14,951 bases of DNA from an uncultured Actinomyces sp. (GTDB taxonomy: Bacteria > Actinomycetota > Actinomycetes > Actinomycetales > Actinomycetaceae). Numbering within the stretch: the first letter of the stretch is position 1; each line of letters opens with the position of its first letter. Location of the stretch: assembly GCA_916719935.1 (NCBI GenBank), contig CAKAPY010000012.1, positions 1-14,951 on the forward strand, given 5' to 3'. Below are positions 1-6,295 of this stretch, piece after piece. Under the pieces are notes generated by a model. The model had not been told where the DNA came from, ran no database searches, and was given only the letters and a program-made list of their open reading frames with translations. A program made the translations under genes and the position numbers.

Positions 1-557
1 GTCGTTGCGGTGTTTGACATGAACATGCTCATGATTGCGGTGATGAGCATGACGCCCATGACGGTCAGTCGCGGCTTGCCAATGAATGGTTTCAGCAGCA
101 CTGCGGAGAGCGCGCGGTCGACCTTGTACTTCGCAGCTCCGTCGGCAACCATGAATCCGCCCAAGAAAAGGATGATGACTGGGTTGGCCAGAGCTCCAAA
201 GAACTTTGTGTAGGCGGGGGCTTTCTCGGGGATGCTCAAAAGAGCGTGGTCAGAGATGAAGAGGACCTCGAGGAAAATCACCAGGACCGCGGTACCGGCA
301 AGTGGGACGGCTTCGGTGACCCACAAGAGAATTGCCGCCAAGAAAATCCCAAACATTCTGGTTCCCGAGGCATCGAGGCCGGGCAGCTGGATGAGCAGAC
401 AGGTGATGATCGATATCAGTGCGCCCACAGCTCCAAACACCTTGAAGGGGCTCAGGCGTTGCTTGGTTGCAGTAAAGTCGGCTGGTCGGGTCGACATGTT
501 CTGCGCGGAGCGCGGGTTAATAGATACAGATGCAGTTCTGCGGTTGCGGCGTACCAT
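1..557 (-). CDS. DASS/SLC13-family anion:sodium symporter, N-terminal part (cut by window edge)
   Basis: Read on the minus strand from an ATG at 557, this frame stays open to base 1 (185 residues). A basic Ser/Asn-rich head of about 35 residues is followed by hydrophobic segments at roughly residues 40-60, 68-100 and 123-140. The window ends within MSNTATT, the first SNT signature of the divalent anion:Na+ symporter family, which helps bind the carboxylate and Na+. Family members import di- or tricarboxylates (succinate, malate, citrate) or sulfate; the substrate cannot be read here. The start at 557 has a GAGG about 8 bases upstream. A second in-frame ATG at 497 lacks a convincing ribosome site and would remove only the hydrophilic head. 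Upstream is a TATAAT box preceded by a palindrome, so the gene has its own promoter rather than reading on from the 637-1152 gene. Family identification is firm; the 3' two thirds are missing. Confidence 0.85.
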   Translation of the reverse strand, partial: MVRRNRRTASVSINPRSAQNMSTRPADFTATKQRLSPFKVFGAVGALISIITCLLIQLPGLDASGTRMFGIFLAAILLWVTEAVPLAGTAVLVIFLEVLFISDHALLSIPEKAPAYTKFFGALANPVIILFLGGFMVADGAAKYKVDRALSAVLLKPFIGKPRLTVMGVMLITAIMSMFMSNTAT

Positions 558-595
558 GGGCAGACCTCGTTGTCTTCACGGATTGAGTACGCATA

Positions 596-601
596 ATTAT
601 A
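596..601 (-). promoter_or_regulatory. -10 box (TATAAT) of the DASS transporter promoter
   Basis: The minus strand reads TATAAT 39 bases before the transporter ATG at 557. A -35 at 17-18 bases is poor (TCATCA or GTCATC), which suggests a promoter that may need an activator or is weak by design. The adjoining palindrome at 603-625 covers the spacer and -35 area. Confidence 0.6.
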
Positions 602-602
602 T

Positions 603-625
603 GTCATACATCACGTGATGATGAC
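603..625. promoter_or_regulatory. Palindromic operator candidate upstream of the DASS transporter
   Basis: A perfect 12-bp palindrome CATCACGTGATG (609-620) extends to GTCAT/ATGAC outer arms (603-607 and 621-625), with one extra base on the left side. It lies immediately upstream of the TATAAT box, where a bound repressor would block RNA polymerase. The regulator is not encoded in the window. GntR- or LacI-type proteins would be typical for carboxylate transporters, but this is inference. Confidence 0.45.
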
Positions 626-636
626 CATTTTGGTGA

Positions 637-1152
637 TCAATCAGCAAGCGATGGCATGCAGTAGGTGAGCCCGGCTTTGCTTGCAAAATCCCGCGTCGAA
701 GGGTCGGGGAGAAGGGAAACAACTCCGACCACCGTGGCGCCCGCGCCTTCAACAGCTTCATGAAGCACACCGGTGTCGACCAAAGAAGAGTTCGCTAAAA
801 GGACCGCCGGACGCCCGTGGATGGGTGCGCCATTGAAAGGTGCGTCCGAGGCCGTCGCTTGAGTCGGACGGAGAAGTGCGGCATCCAGATCCAGCCCTCG
901 CCCTCCTGCTGCGTGAATCATCGCGGCAGCAAGTGCGCCATCACCTTCGGGTGCGATCACCACTTCGTAGTCACCGATTGCGAGGTCATTTTCCTCAAGA
1001 AGGTCAATGAGGACGTGGCCGCACACAGCCGCACCTTGAGCGCTCAAAGAAATCTCATTGAGGTGCGTCAGTGGTTCTTCGGTGTTCAGTATCGGTGCAG
1101 TGAGCCTGCGAAGGGCAAGGAGCTGAGGATCGTGAGTGATCATTGTTCCCAT
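637..1152 (-). CDS. Orotate phosphoribosyltransferase-like (PRTase-fold) protein with degenerate PRPP loop
   Basis: A 171-residue protein of type I PRTase size. The stretch VVIAPEGDGALAAA (about residues 64-77) resembles the core strand and helix after the hood of OPRTases. The segment AVLLANSSLVDTG (116-128) sits where the PRPP-binding motif VLLVDDVxTTG is expected. The acidic pair that holds the ribose of PRPP is replaced by Asn-Ser and the Thr run is lost. It may therefore have lost transferase activity or work on another ligand. Its ATG directly follows the TGA of the HAD gene with no gap, so the two are co-transcribed and probably coupled. An alternative start at the internal ATG (1143) has a GGGA nearby, so the true N-terminus is uncertain. 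A PRTase/HAD/TrmH neighbourhood also occurs in mycobacteria and corynebacteria, where the PRTase is annotated pyrE; I avoid that symbol because of the motif loss. Confidence 0.7.
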   Translation of the reverse strand: MGTMITHDPQLLALRRLTAPILNTEEPLTHLNEISLSAQGAAVCGHVLIDLLEENDLAIGDYEVVIAPEGDGALAAAMIHAAGGRGLDLDAALLRPTQATASDAPFNGAPIHGRPAVLLANSSLVDTGVLHEAVEGAGATVVGVVSLLPDPSTRDFASKAGLTYCMPSLAD

Positions 1153-1971
1153 TCAGTTGGATGTGGGCTGGACGTAACGGATCAGGTCACCAATTCCGTT
1201 GTAGATACGGAAGGGACGGTAGGGGAAGTTCGCCACGTCATCTGAGCGTGTTGAACCCGAGAGCACCAAGAAGGTCCTCATGCCTGCCTCGACACCTGCG
1301 CGGACATCCGTATCCATGCGGTCGCCAACCATTGCAGCTTGTTCGGAGTGGGCACCGATCTTGTTGAGGCCAGCGCGAATCATGACGGGGTTTGGCTTTC
1401 CGACGAAATAGGGAGCCTTGCCAGTCGCTGCCTGGATCATTGCTGCGATGGAGCCCGCTGCGGGTAGGGTTCCTTCATCGGAAGGGCCCGAAACATCAGG
1501 GTTGGTTGCAATAAACTTTGCGCCGCGTTCGATCAGGCGGATTGCAGTGGTGAGTGCGTAAAAGTCATAGAAGCGAGTCTCTCCAAGAACGACGTATTCG
1601 GGGTCCTGGTCGGTCATCACGTAGCCCGCGGTGTGGAGGGCCGTCGTCAGCCCCGCCTCGCCGATGACATACGCAGTGGAGTTGGGGGACTGCTGGGAAA
1701 GGAAGGCGGCAGTCGCATTGGCAGAGGTCCAAATGTGTTCCTCGGGGACCTTGAGGCCCGAGTTCGCAAGTCGAGCAGAAAGGTCACGGTTTGTGAAGAT
1801 CGAATTGTTCGTGAGAACCAGGAAAGGAATCCCATTTTCTTCCAGCGCCGAGATGAAGTCCTGAGCACCGGGAAGAGCACGATTCTCTTTTACAAGAACA
1901 CCGTCCATATCTGACAGCCATGCGCTAATTGGGGGCATATCCGACAGTGCGGTGGAAAGTGAATTCGTCAT
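1153..1971 (-). CDS. HAD-superfamily IIA hydrolase, NagD-like phosphatase
   Basis: 272 residues from the chosen start. All four HAD motifs are present: DMDGVL (catalytic nucleophile D21 and acid/base D23), LTNNS (motif II), GKPNP with the motif III Lys, and GDRMDTD (motif IV, Mg2+ ligands). The size and the large cap between motifs II and III place it in subclass IIA, with NagD, 4-nitrophenylphosphatase and phosphoglycolate/glycerol-3-phosphate phosphatases. The substrate cannot be read. The frame is open to 2028, but the extra 19 residues would run into the divergent methyltransferase gene. The ATG at 1971 has TACATT exactly at -12 to -7, the arrangement expected of a leaderless actinobacterial transcript. 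It is the first gene of a two-gene unit with the PRTase-like gene, which starts right after its stop. Confidence 0.85.
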   Translation of the reverse strand: MTNSLSTALSDMPPISAWLSDMDGVLVKENRALPGAQDFISALEENGIPFLVLTNNSIFTNRDLSARLANSGLKVPEEHIWTSANATAAFLSQQSPNSTAYVIGEAGLTTALHTAGYVMTDQDPEYVVLGETRFYDFYALTTAIRLIERGAKFIATNPDVSGPSDEGTLPAAGSIAAMIQAATGKAPYFVGKPNPVMIRAGLNKIGAHSEQAAMVGDRMDTDVRAGVEAGMRTFLVLSGSTRSDDVANFPYRPFRIYNGIGDLIRYVQPTSN

Positions 1972-1977
1972 GCATCT

Positions 1978-1983
1978 AATGTA
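1978..1983 (-). promoter_or_regulatory. Candidate leaderless -10 box (TACATT) for the HAD gene
   Basis: On the minus strand TACATT lies at -12 to -7 from the ATG at 1971, so transcription would begin at or next to the A of the start codon. There is no Shine-Dalgarno sequence before this ATG, which agrees with a leaderless message. No clear -35 is visible. Confidence 0.4.
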
Positions 1984-2017
1984 TCTGTTTGCGGGTTCAT
2001 TCGGTAGGAAGAAGGCG

Positions 2018-2641
2018 ATGATGGACACAAACTCTCAGCCAGAAGTGGGCGTTGGCCCCTGGCCCGGCGGCCCCGAAAACTGGCCGAGCGATGATGTCTA
2101 CGATCCCCAACTCCTTGCCGATGGTGATCGGCGAAATGTCGAGGACCGCTACCGCTATTGGAAAATGGAGGCGATCATCGCTGATATCGCTGCCCACGCA
2201 CTGCCCTTTGAGATTGCCATCGAAAATCTGGGACACGACTTCAATATCGGCTCAATCGTTCGTAGCGCGAATGCTCTGGGAGTCAGCCGCGTACATATTG
2301 TTGGAAGGCGACGGTGGAATCGGCGTGGCGCGATGGTCACGGACCGATATCTGGACGTTGTCCACCACAGTGATGTCACGGAATTCGCTGATTCGGTGCG
2401 TCAGCGGGGATTGTCGCTGGTCGGTATTGACAATGTGCCAGGCTCAATTCCGCTGGAAGGTCACCAGCTCCCCGCTCAGGCATGCCTGATATTCGGGGAA
2501 GAATCCAGTGGGTTGAGTGAAGAAATGCGCACGCAGTGCGGCGAGATTCTCCACATCACGCAGCGGGGTTCGACTCGCTCAATGAACGTGGGCCACGCCG
2601 CGGCAATCGCCATGTGGGCGTGGGTGATTCAGCACTCTTAA
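2018..2641 (+). CDS. TrmH/SpoU-family (SPOUT) RNA 2'-O-methyltransferase
   Basis: 207 residues from the ATG at 2018, which has AGGAAGAAGG (2006-2015) just upstream; an ATG directly after it would serve equally. The longer frame from 1952 has no such signal and would overlap the HAD promoter. SPOUT motif 1 is NIGSIVRSANALGVSRVHIVG-like, with the conserved N and R. Motif 2 is IFGEESSGL and motif 3 is RSMNVGHAAAIAMW, the trefoil-knot AdoMet pocket. The enzyme transfers methyl from S-adenosylmethionine to a ribose 2'-OH in tRNA or rRNA; the target nucleotide is not predictable. The first 45 residues are an acidic, Pro/Gly-rich extension. It is divergent from the HAD gene and convergent with the GDPD gene. 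Its TAA and the GDPD TAA share the palindrome TTAA at 2638-2641. Confidence 0.9.
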   Translation: MMDTNSQPEVGVGPWPGGPENWPSDDVYDPQLLADGDRRNVEDRYRYWKMEAIIADIAAHALPFEIAIENLGHDFNIGSIVRSANALGVSRVHIVGRRRWNRRGAMVTDRYLDVVHHSDVTEFADSVRQRGLSLVGIDNVPGSIPLEGHQLPAQACLIFGEESSGLSEEMRTQCGEILHITQRGSTRSMNVGHAAAIAMWAWVIQHS

Positions 2642-3387
2642 GCGCGAGCCAGGGCCTCGGCAGGAAAATCTTGTACGCGGTCGGTAAAGATCCCGCTGAT
2701 GCCCCATTTTGCGGCCGTGCGCGCATCCTCAAGGGAATTGATGGTCCAGGCGTTCACTTCGAAGCCCGCGCTGAGCATCTCGTTCACCTCGGCCTCGGTC
2801 AGCCCTTCCCAAGCGGGATGGATGGCGCTGCACCCAAGATCGGCAGCCTGACGCCAGGAACCACCAGTGACCTCATCGCGACGGCACAGCCAGGCCAGCG
2901 GCAGGTTGGGCATTGCCCGGCGGACAGCGCCGAGCAGCTCGTGGTCAAAGGAAGAAATCAACAGGCCGCCCTTATTCTCGAAGGAGTGCAGTGCGACCTG
3001 AAGGTTTTCAACCAATGTATCGCGGCGTTTCCCCGCGGCTCGCGGCTTCAGCTCAATATTGAAGGAGGTCTGCGTCGCATTCGCAAAAGACACCACATCG
3101 GCCAGCTCAGGAATGCGCTCAAAACGGTAGGTCGGAGAAAACCATGCACCCGCATCAAGTCGGCGCAGTTCCCCGTAGCCCCAGGAATCCCAAGAACCTG
3201 AAGAATTCGTTGTGCGGTCGACCGTGTCATCGTGGATCACCAGCAGTGTCCCATCAGCCATGACGCCCACATCGCATTCGCACCAGCGTGCGCTAATCTC
3301 CGAAGCCTTGGCGAAGGCCGCGATCGTATTCTCGGGTGCAAGAGTCGATGCGCCACGATGGGCAATGATCTTTGGGAAGTCGCTCAT
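2638..3387 (-). CDS. Glycerophosphodiester phosphodiesterase (UgpQ-like, cytoplasmic)
   Basis: 249 residues, the usual length of a single-domain GDPD. It hydrolyses glycerophosphodiesters (deacylated phospholipid head groups) to glycerol-3-phosphate and an alcohol. Catalytic features of the TIM barrel are visible: H10-R11 in AHRGAS, E19-N20 in APENT, E37 and D39 in ECDV as metal ligands, H52 in IHDD, then the IELKP strand and WTIN near the C-terminus. No signal peptide is present, so it acts in the cytoplasm on imported diesters. The start has GAAGGA six bases upstream. It lies downstream of the DUF4032 gene on the same strand with 52 bases between. An MsmK/UgpC-type ATPase lies two genes upstream, but no permease or binding protein accompanies it, so a joint uptake role is only a possibility. 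Confidence 0.92.
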   Translation of the reverse strand: MSDFPKIIAHRGASTLAPENTIAAFAKASEISARWCECDVGVMADGTLLVIHDDTVDRTTNSSGSWDSWGYGELRRLDAGAWFSPTYRFERIPELADVVSFANATQTSFNIELKPRAAGKRRDTLVENLQVALHSFENKGGLLISSFDHELLGAVRRAMPNLPLAWLCRRDEVTGGSWRQAADLGCSAIHPAWEGLTEAEVNEMLSAGFEVNAWTINSLEDARTAAKWGISGIFTDRVQDFPAEALARA

Positions 3388-3439
3388 TGTGTATCCTTCA
3401 TTTCTTCACAACAGGTGCCAGTAGCCATCTCAGTTGGGT

Positions 3440-4858
3440 CTAGAAGTAATCGTCGACGGGAATTAATCCAATCCCCGGGACGAATTGCATCTTTGGGCGA
3501 CCGGGATTCTGGTCGGTCTCATCAGCTTTCCCATGCATTCCGTCAATTCCCGCGCGCTCTTCTTGGCGGCTGAAACCCTCTTCTTCAGTGAGCGTTTCCA
3601 TCTCCGAGGCCGCGCCTTCGTCAGGTTGGGTCATCAGCGCCGGGTCCAGTAGCATCGCTTCGTCACGTTTGGTCGGAAGAATGCTCTTCACGTAAGACTC
3701 AATCGCCTCATCTTGAGGGATATCGCGCCCGGCTTCTTCGGCCAAATACCAGCGGTGTTCAAGGAATTCGTGGAAAATCTGTGCGGGTTCAAGCTTTGCA
3801 GCAAGTTCTGCGGGAACAGCGCTGATGACGGGTTCGAAGACTTCGTTCATCCATTCGTGCGCAACGATTTCCAGGGGGATCTTGTTCTTCCCGGTCATCG
3901 CACGGTAGGTCTCGATGTCGTTGAGCATTCGCTGTGCCTGATTTTCGCCGACATCCATACCGGTCAAGCGCATGAGCTTTCGATGATGATGGCCTGCGTC
4001 GACGACCTTCGGAGTGATGATCATGTGGGTGCCATCAAGATCCGAGGACATCTGAAGTTCTCCGACTTCGAAGCCCAGGTCATTGAGGCGGCGGATGCGC
4101 TGAGCAACACGCCATCTTTGGTTGGTTTCGATGACTTCAGGGCCCGTGAGTTCATTCCAGAGCTCAAGGTAGCGTGAACGAATACGGTCGCCGACTGCGA
4201 TGGGGTCTTCTTCGCTGGGGAAGAAAGAACCGGCCTGCAAGTCCATGAGTTCGCCGATGATGTTCGTGCGTGCAAGATCGACGTCGTACAGGCGTTGCCC
4301 TTCGGTGAGTGAAGGGTGAATTTCACCGGTTTCTGCATCGACGAGGTAGGCAGAAAATGACCCGGCATCGCGCCTGAACAAGGTGTTTGACAGTGAAACA
4401 TCGCCCCAATAGAAGCCCAGAAGATGGAGGCGAACAAGAAGGACGGCCAAAGCATCAATTAAGCGTCCCGCGGTGTCGGGGGACATATGCTGCGAGAAGA
4501 CTGCACGGTAGGGAAGGGAGAACTGCAGGTGTTCAGTCACCAGTACGGCTGCGAGCTCCTCGCCAAAGGCATCCCGCCGGCCGCTGACGACTGCTGTGGG
4601 GATCACCGAGGGAGCTCCCATTCGTGAGAGGTTGCGAAGGAGTTCGTACTCTTTGTACGCGACGCTTTCCCCGATCTCTTTGACTGCAATCACCCTGTCG
4701 GAAAGATTGACGAAGCGAACGACGTGGCGTGAAATACCGCGGGGAAGTGCGGCAAGGATTTCCTTAGGCCAGTCTTCAAGGGGAAGATCCCAAGGCAAAT
4801 CCAGCAGTGCCGGGTCAACCGTTGCTGCCGTGATCTCAAGCGTTGAGGGAATGGGCAT
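3440..4858 (-). CDS. DUF4032-domain protein with kinase-like N-terminal domain
   Basis: 472 residues. The N-terminal 240 residues have a lipopolysaccharide-kinase/Ser-Thr-kinase-like core: K60 in IAVKEI, E70/E72 in the following helix, the catalytic-loop equivalent FYWGDVSLSNTLF with D153 and N158, and LVDAETGE with D174 in the DFG position. The residues needed for phosphotransfer therefore look present, although HRD is replaced by WGD. The C-terminal half (about 240-410) is the DUF4032 domain, conserved in actinobacteria and without an assigned reaction. The last 60 residues are acidic, low-complexity and probably disordered. No signal peptide or membrane segment is seen. The start has only a weak ribosome site, and no alternative is better. 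It lies 97 bases downstream of the ABC ATPase, separated by a strong hairpin, and may be transcribed partly by read-through. I recognise the family but cannot give the substrate. Confidence 0.85.
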   Translation of the reverse strand: MPIPSTLEITAATVDPALLDLPWDLPLEDWPKEILAALPRGISRHVVRFVNLSDRVIAVKEIGESVAYKEYELLRNLSRMGAPSVIPTAVVSGRRDAFGEELAAVLVTEHLQFSLPYRAVFSQHMSPDTAGRLIDALAVLLVRLHLLGFYWGDVSLSNTLFRRDAGSFSAYLVDAETGEIHPSLTEGQRLYDVDLARTNIIGELMDLQAGSFFPSEEDPIAVGDRIRSRYLELWNELTGPEVIETNQRWRVAQRIRRLNDLGFEVGELQMSSDLDGTHMIITPKVVDAGHHHRKLMRLTGMDVGENQAQRMLNDIETYRAMTGKNKIPLEIVAHEWMNEVFEPVISAVPAELAAKLEPAQIFHEFLEHRWYLAEEAGRDIPQDEAIESYVKSILPTKRDEAMLLDPALMTQPDEGAASEMETLTEEEGFSRQEERAGIDGMHGKADETDQNPGRPKMQFVPGIGLIPVDDYF

Positions 4859-4891
4859 GGCTCTATTGTCTCATTCATTGCGCGATAGGGC

Positions 4892-4925
4892 ACGGGGCCC
4901 GCAACCGTGTGGTTGCGGGCCCCGT
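4892..4925 (-). terminator. 15-bp perfect hairpin between ABC ATPase and DUF4032 gene
   Basis: Arms 4892-4906 and 4911-4925 (ACGGGGCCCGCAACC and its complement) enclose a 4-base loop, giving a very GC-rich perfect stem. It lies 31 bases past the ATPase stop codon on the minus strand. No run of U follows on either strand, so if it terminates it is of the U-less type often proposed in actinobacteria. It could instead be an mRNA 3'-end stabiliser with partial read-through. Confidence 0.65.
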
Positions 4926-4955
4926 ATGAGCCGTTTTAGCGATCAGAAACCTTGA

Positions 4956-6086
4956 TCACTCGGGCAGACGATCGCCGGTGGATGCAGAGAAGTTGTGCTG
5001 CTGTCCAGCCTTGATGCGAGTGTGGATCACGCCGCCGGGCTTCGGAGCGGTGCGCGGAGGAACGCGGACGATGAGCTGCTCGCCCTTGCCTTCGCTGCCA
5101 GAACCCAGACCGTGGCCGGAATCTGCACCTGCCAGGTGACCGTAGATGTAGGCATCCGAACCCAGTTCCTCAACGAATTCAACTTCGATCGGAATGGTGT
5201 TTTCGGTCTCTGCAGAAACAACCTCGAGGCCCTCGGGACGGAAGCCGATGGTAATCATGCCTTCGTCTTCGGGAACCATGGCGTCCAGCGTTGCCTGAGA
5301 GAGCGGAACCTCTGCGGTGCCGAGCTTTGCGACATTGCCTTCAACCTTGAACTTGCCCAGGTTCATGGCGGGGGAGCCGATGAAGCCTGCGACGAATTCG
5401 TTGGCGGGGCGCTCGTACATTTCCTGCGGGGTGCCGACCTGCTGGAGGAGACCGCCTGCGAGAACCGCAATGCGGTCACCCATGGTCAGAGCTTCGGTCT
5501 GGTCGTGGGTCACGTACACGGTGGTGACGCCCAGCTCGCGCTGCAGCGAAGCAATCTGGGTACGGGTCTGGACACGCAGCTTGGCGTCCAAGTTGGACAG
5601 AGGCTCATCCATGAGGAAGACCTGAGGCTTACGGACGATTGCGCGGCCCATTGCCACACGCTGACGCTGACCACCGGAAAGTGCCTTCGGCTTACGATCC
5701 AAGTAGGGCTCCAGGTCAAGGATGCGTGCTGCTTCCTCAACGCGCTGAGCAATCTCAGCCTTGGGGGTGCCTGCGATCTTCAGTGCGAAGCCCATGTTCT
5801 CGCGAACAGTCATGTGCGGGTACAGAGCGTAGTTCTGGAAGACCATTGCGATGTCGCGGTTCTTCGGCTGTACGTCGGTGACGTCCTTATCGCCAATGAA
5901 GATACGGCCGGAGTTCACGTCTTCAAGACCTGCGAGCATTCGCAGGGACGTGGACTTGCCACAACCGGAAGGACCGACGAGAACCAGGAATTCGCCATCC
6001 TGGATCTCAAGATCGAGCTGATCGACTGCTGGCTTGTCAGACCCGGGATAGATGCGGGTCGCCTTGTCGAAAGTTACAGTTGCCAT
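4956..6086 (-). CDS. msmK: Carbohydrate ABC transporter ATPase, MsmK/UgpC/MalK type
   Basis: 376 residues from the ATG at 6086, which has GGAGG six bases upstream; the frame is open to 6152 but nothing supports those 22 extra residues. The ATPase domain has Walker A GPSGCGKST (38-46), the Q-loop FQNYAL, signature LSGGQ (136-140), Walker B VFLMDE (156-161), the D-loop NLDAK and switch His194 in THDQ. The C-terminal 130 residues are the TOBE/regulatory domain typical of sugar importers, as opposed to shorter ATPases of amino acid systems. It powers uptake through membrane partners that are absent here. Orphan MsmK-like ATPases commonly serve several sugar permeases, and that is the likely role. 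The C-terminal domain contains a Gly/Ser-rich stretch (near SGHGLGSGSEGKG) that looks like an inserted flexible loop. Upstream are a candidate promoter and a 15-bp palindrome. Confidence 0.9.
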   Translation of the reverse strand: MATVTFDKATRIYPGSDKPAVDQLDLEIQDGEFLVLVGPSGCGKSTSLRMLAGLEDVNSGRIFIGDKDVTDVQPKNRDIAMVFQNYALYPHMTVRENMGFALKIAGTPKAEIAQRVEEAARILDLEPYLDRKPKALSGGQRQRVAMGRAIVRKPQVFLMDEPLSNLDAKLRVQTRTQIASLQRELGVTTVYVTHDQTEALTMGDRIAVLAGGLLQQVGTPQEMYERPANEFVAGFIGSPAMNLGKFKVEGNVAKLGTAEVPLSQATLDAMVPEDEGMITIGFRPEGLEVVSAETENTIPIEVEFVEELGSDAYIYGHLAGADSGHGLGSGSEGKGEQLIVRVPPRTAPKPGGVIHTRIKAGQQHNFSASTGDRLPE

Positions 6087-6168
6087 ATTGAACCTCCACC
6101 GGCGGTACGTGCCGGACGATCCTTTGTAGAGACCAGACGACAGCGTCTTCACTGCCGCCGCGCTTGCC

Positions 6169-6183
6169 TCACATCAGATGTGA
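6169..6183. promoter_or_regulatory. 15-bp palindrome (operator candidate) in the ABC ATPase leader
   Basis: TCACATC-A-GATGTGA is a perfect palindrome with 7-bp arms around one base, 83 bases before the ATPase ATG. With the candidate -10 TATGGT at 6199-6204 (minus strand), transcription would start near 6192 and the palindrome would cover about +10 to +24, a classical repressor position. The regulator is unknown. Confidence 0.45.
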
Positions 6184-6198
6184 AGTTCGCACTCGCTC

Positions 6199-6204
6199 AC
6201 CATA
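6199..6204 (-). promoter_or_regulatory. Candidate -10 box (TATGGT) for the ABC ATPase gene
   Basis: The minus strand reads GCTATGGT about 113 bases before the ATPase start. The -35 at 17-18 bases (GGAATT or TGGAAT) is poor. It is proposed only because it matches TANNNT and stands just ahead of the palindrome at 6169-6183. Confidence 0.3.
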
Positions 6205-6278
6205 GCACCGCTTGTCGTACAAATTCCAGCCCGATTTGTTGTCGACAGTGCACTTGAGACCTGAAATTCGTCAACCAT

Positions 6279-6291
6279 TCGCTAGGCTTGG
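6279..6291 (+). repeat. 13-nt direct repeat copy 1 with -10 box TAGGCT, upstream of the kinase
   Basis: TCGCTAGGCTTGG occurs here and again, identically, at 8278-8290 upstream of the DsbA-like gene. Its TAGGCT (6283-6288) fits a TANNNT -10 and ends 7 bases before the kinase ATG at 6296, consistent with a leaderless or near-leaderless transcript. Confidence 0.5.
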
Positions 6292-6295
6292 GGTG

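Noticed and set aside
6169..6183. CRP/cAMP receptor site at the TCACATC-A-GATGTGA palindrome
   Set aside because: CRP sites read TGTGA-N6-TCACA, with the half-sites in the opposite order. Kept only as an operator for an unknown protein.
4995..6257. 420-codon open frame on the plus strand
   Set aside because: Lies antisense to the ABC ATPase, which has every ATPase motif and a good ribosome site. The antisense protein has no recognisable domain.
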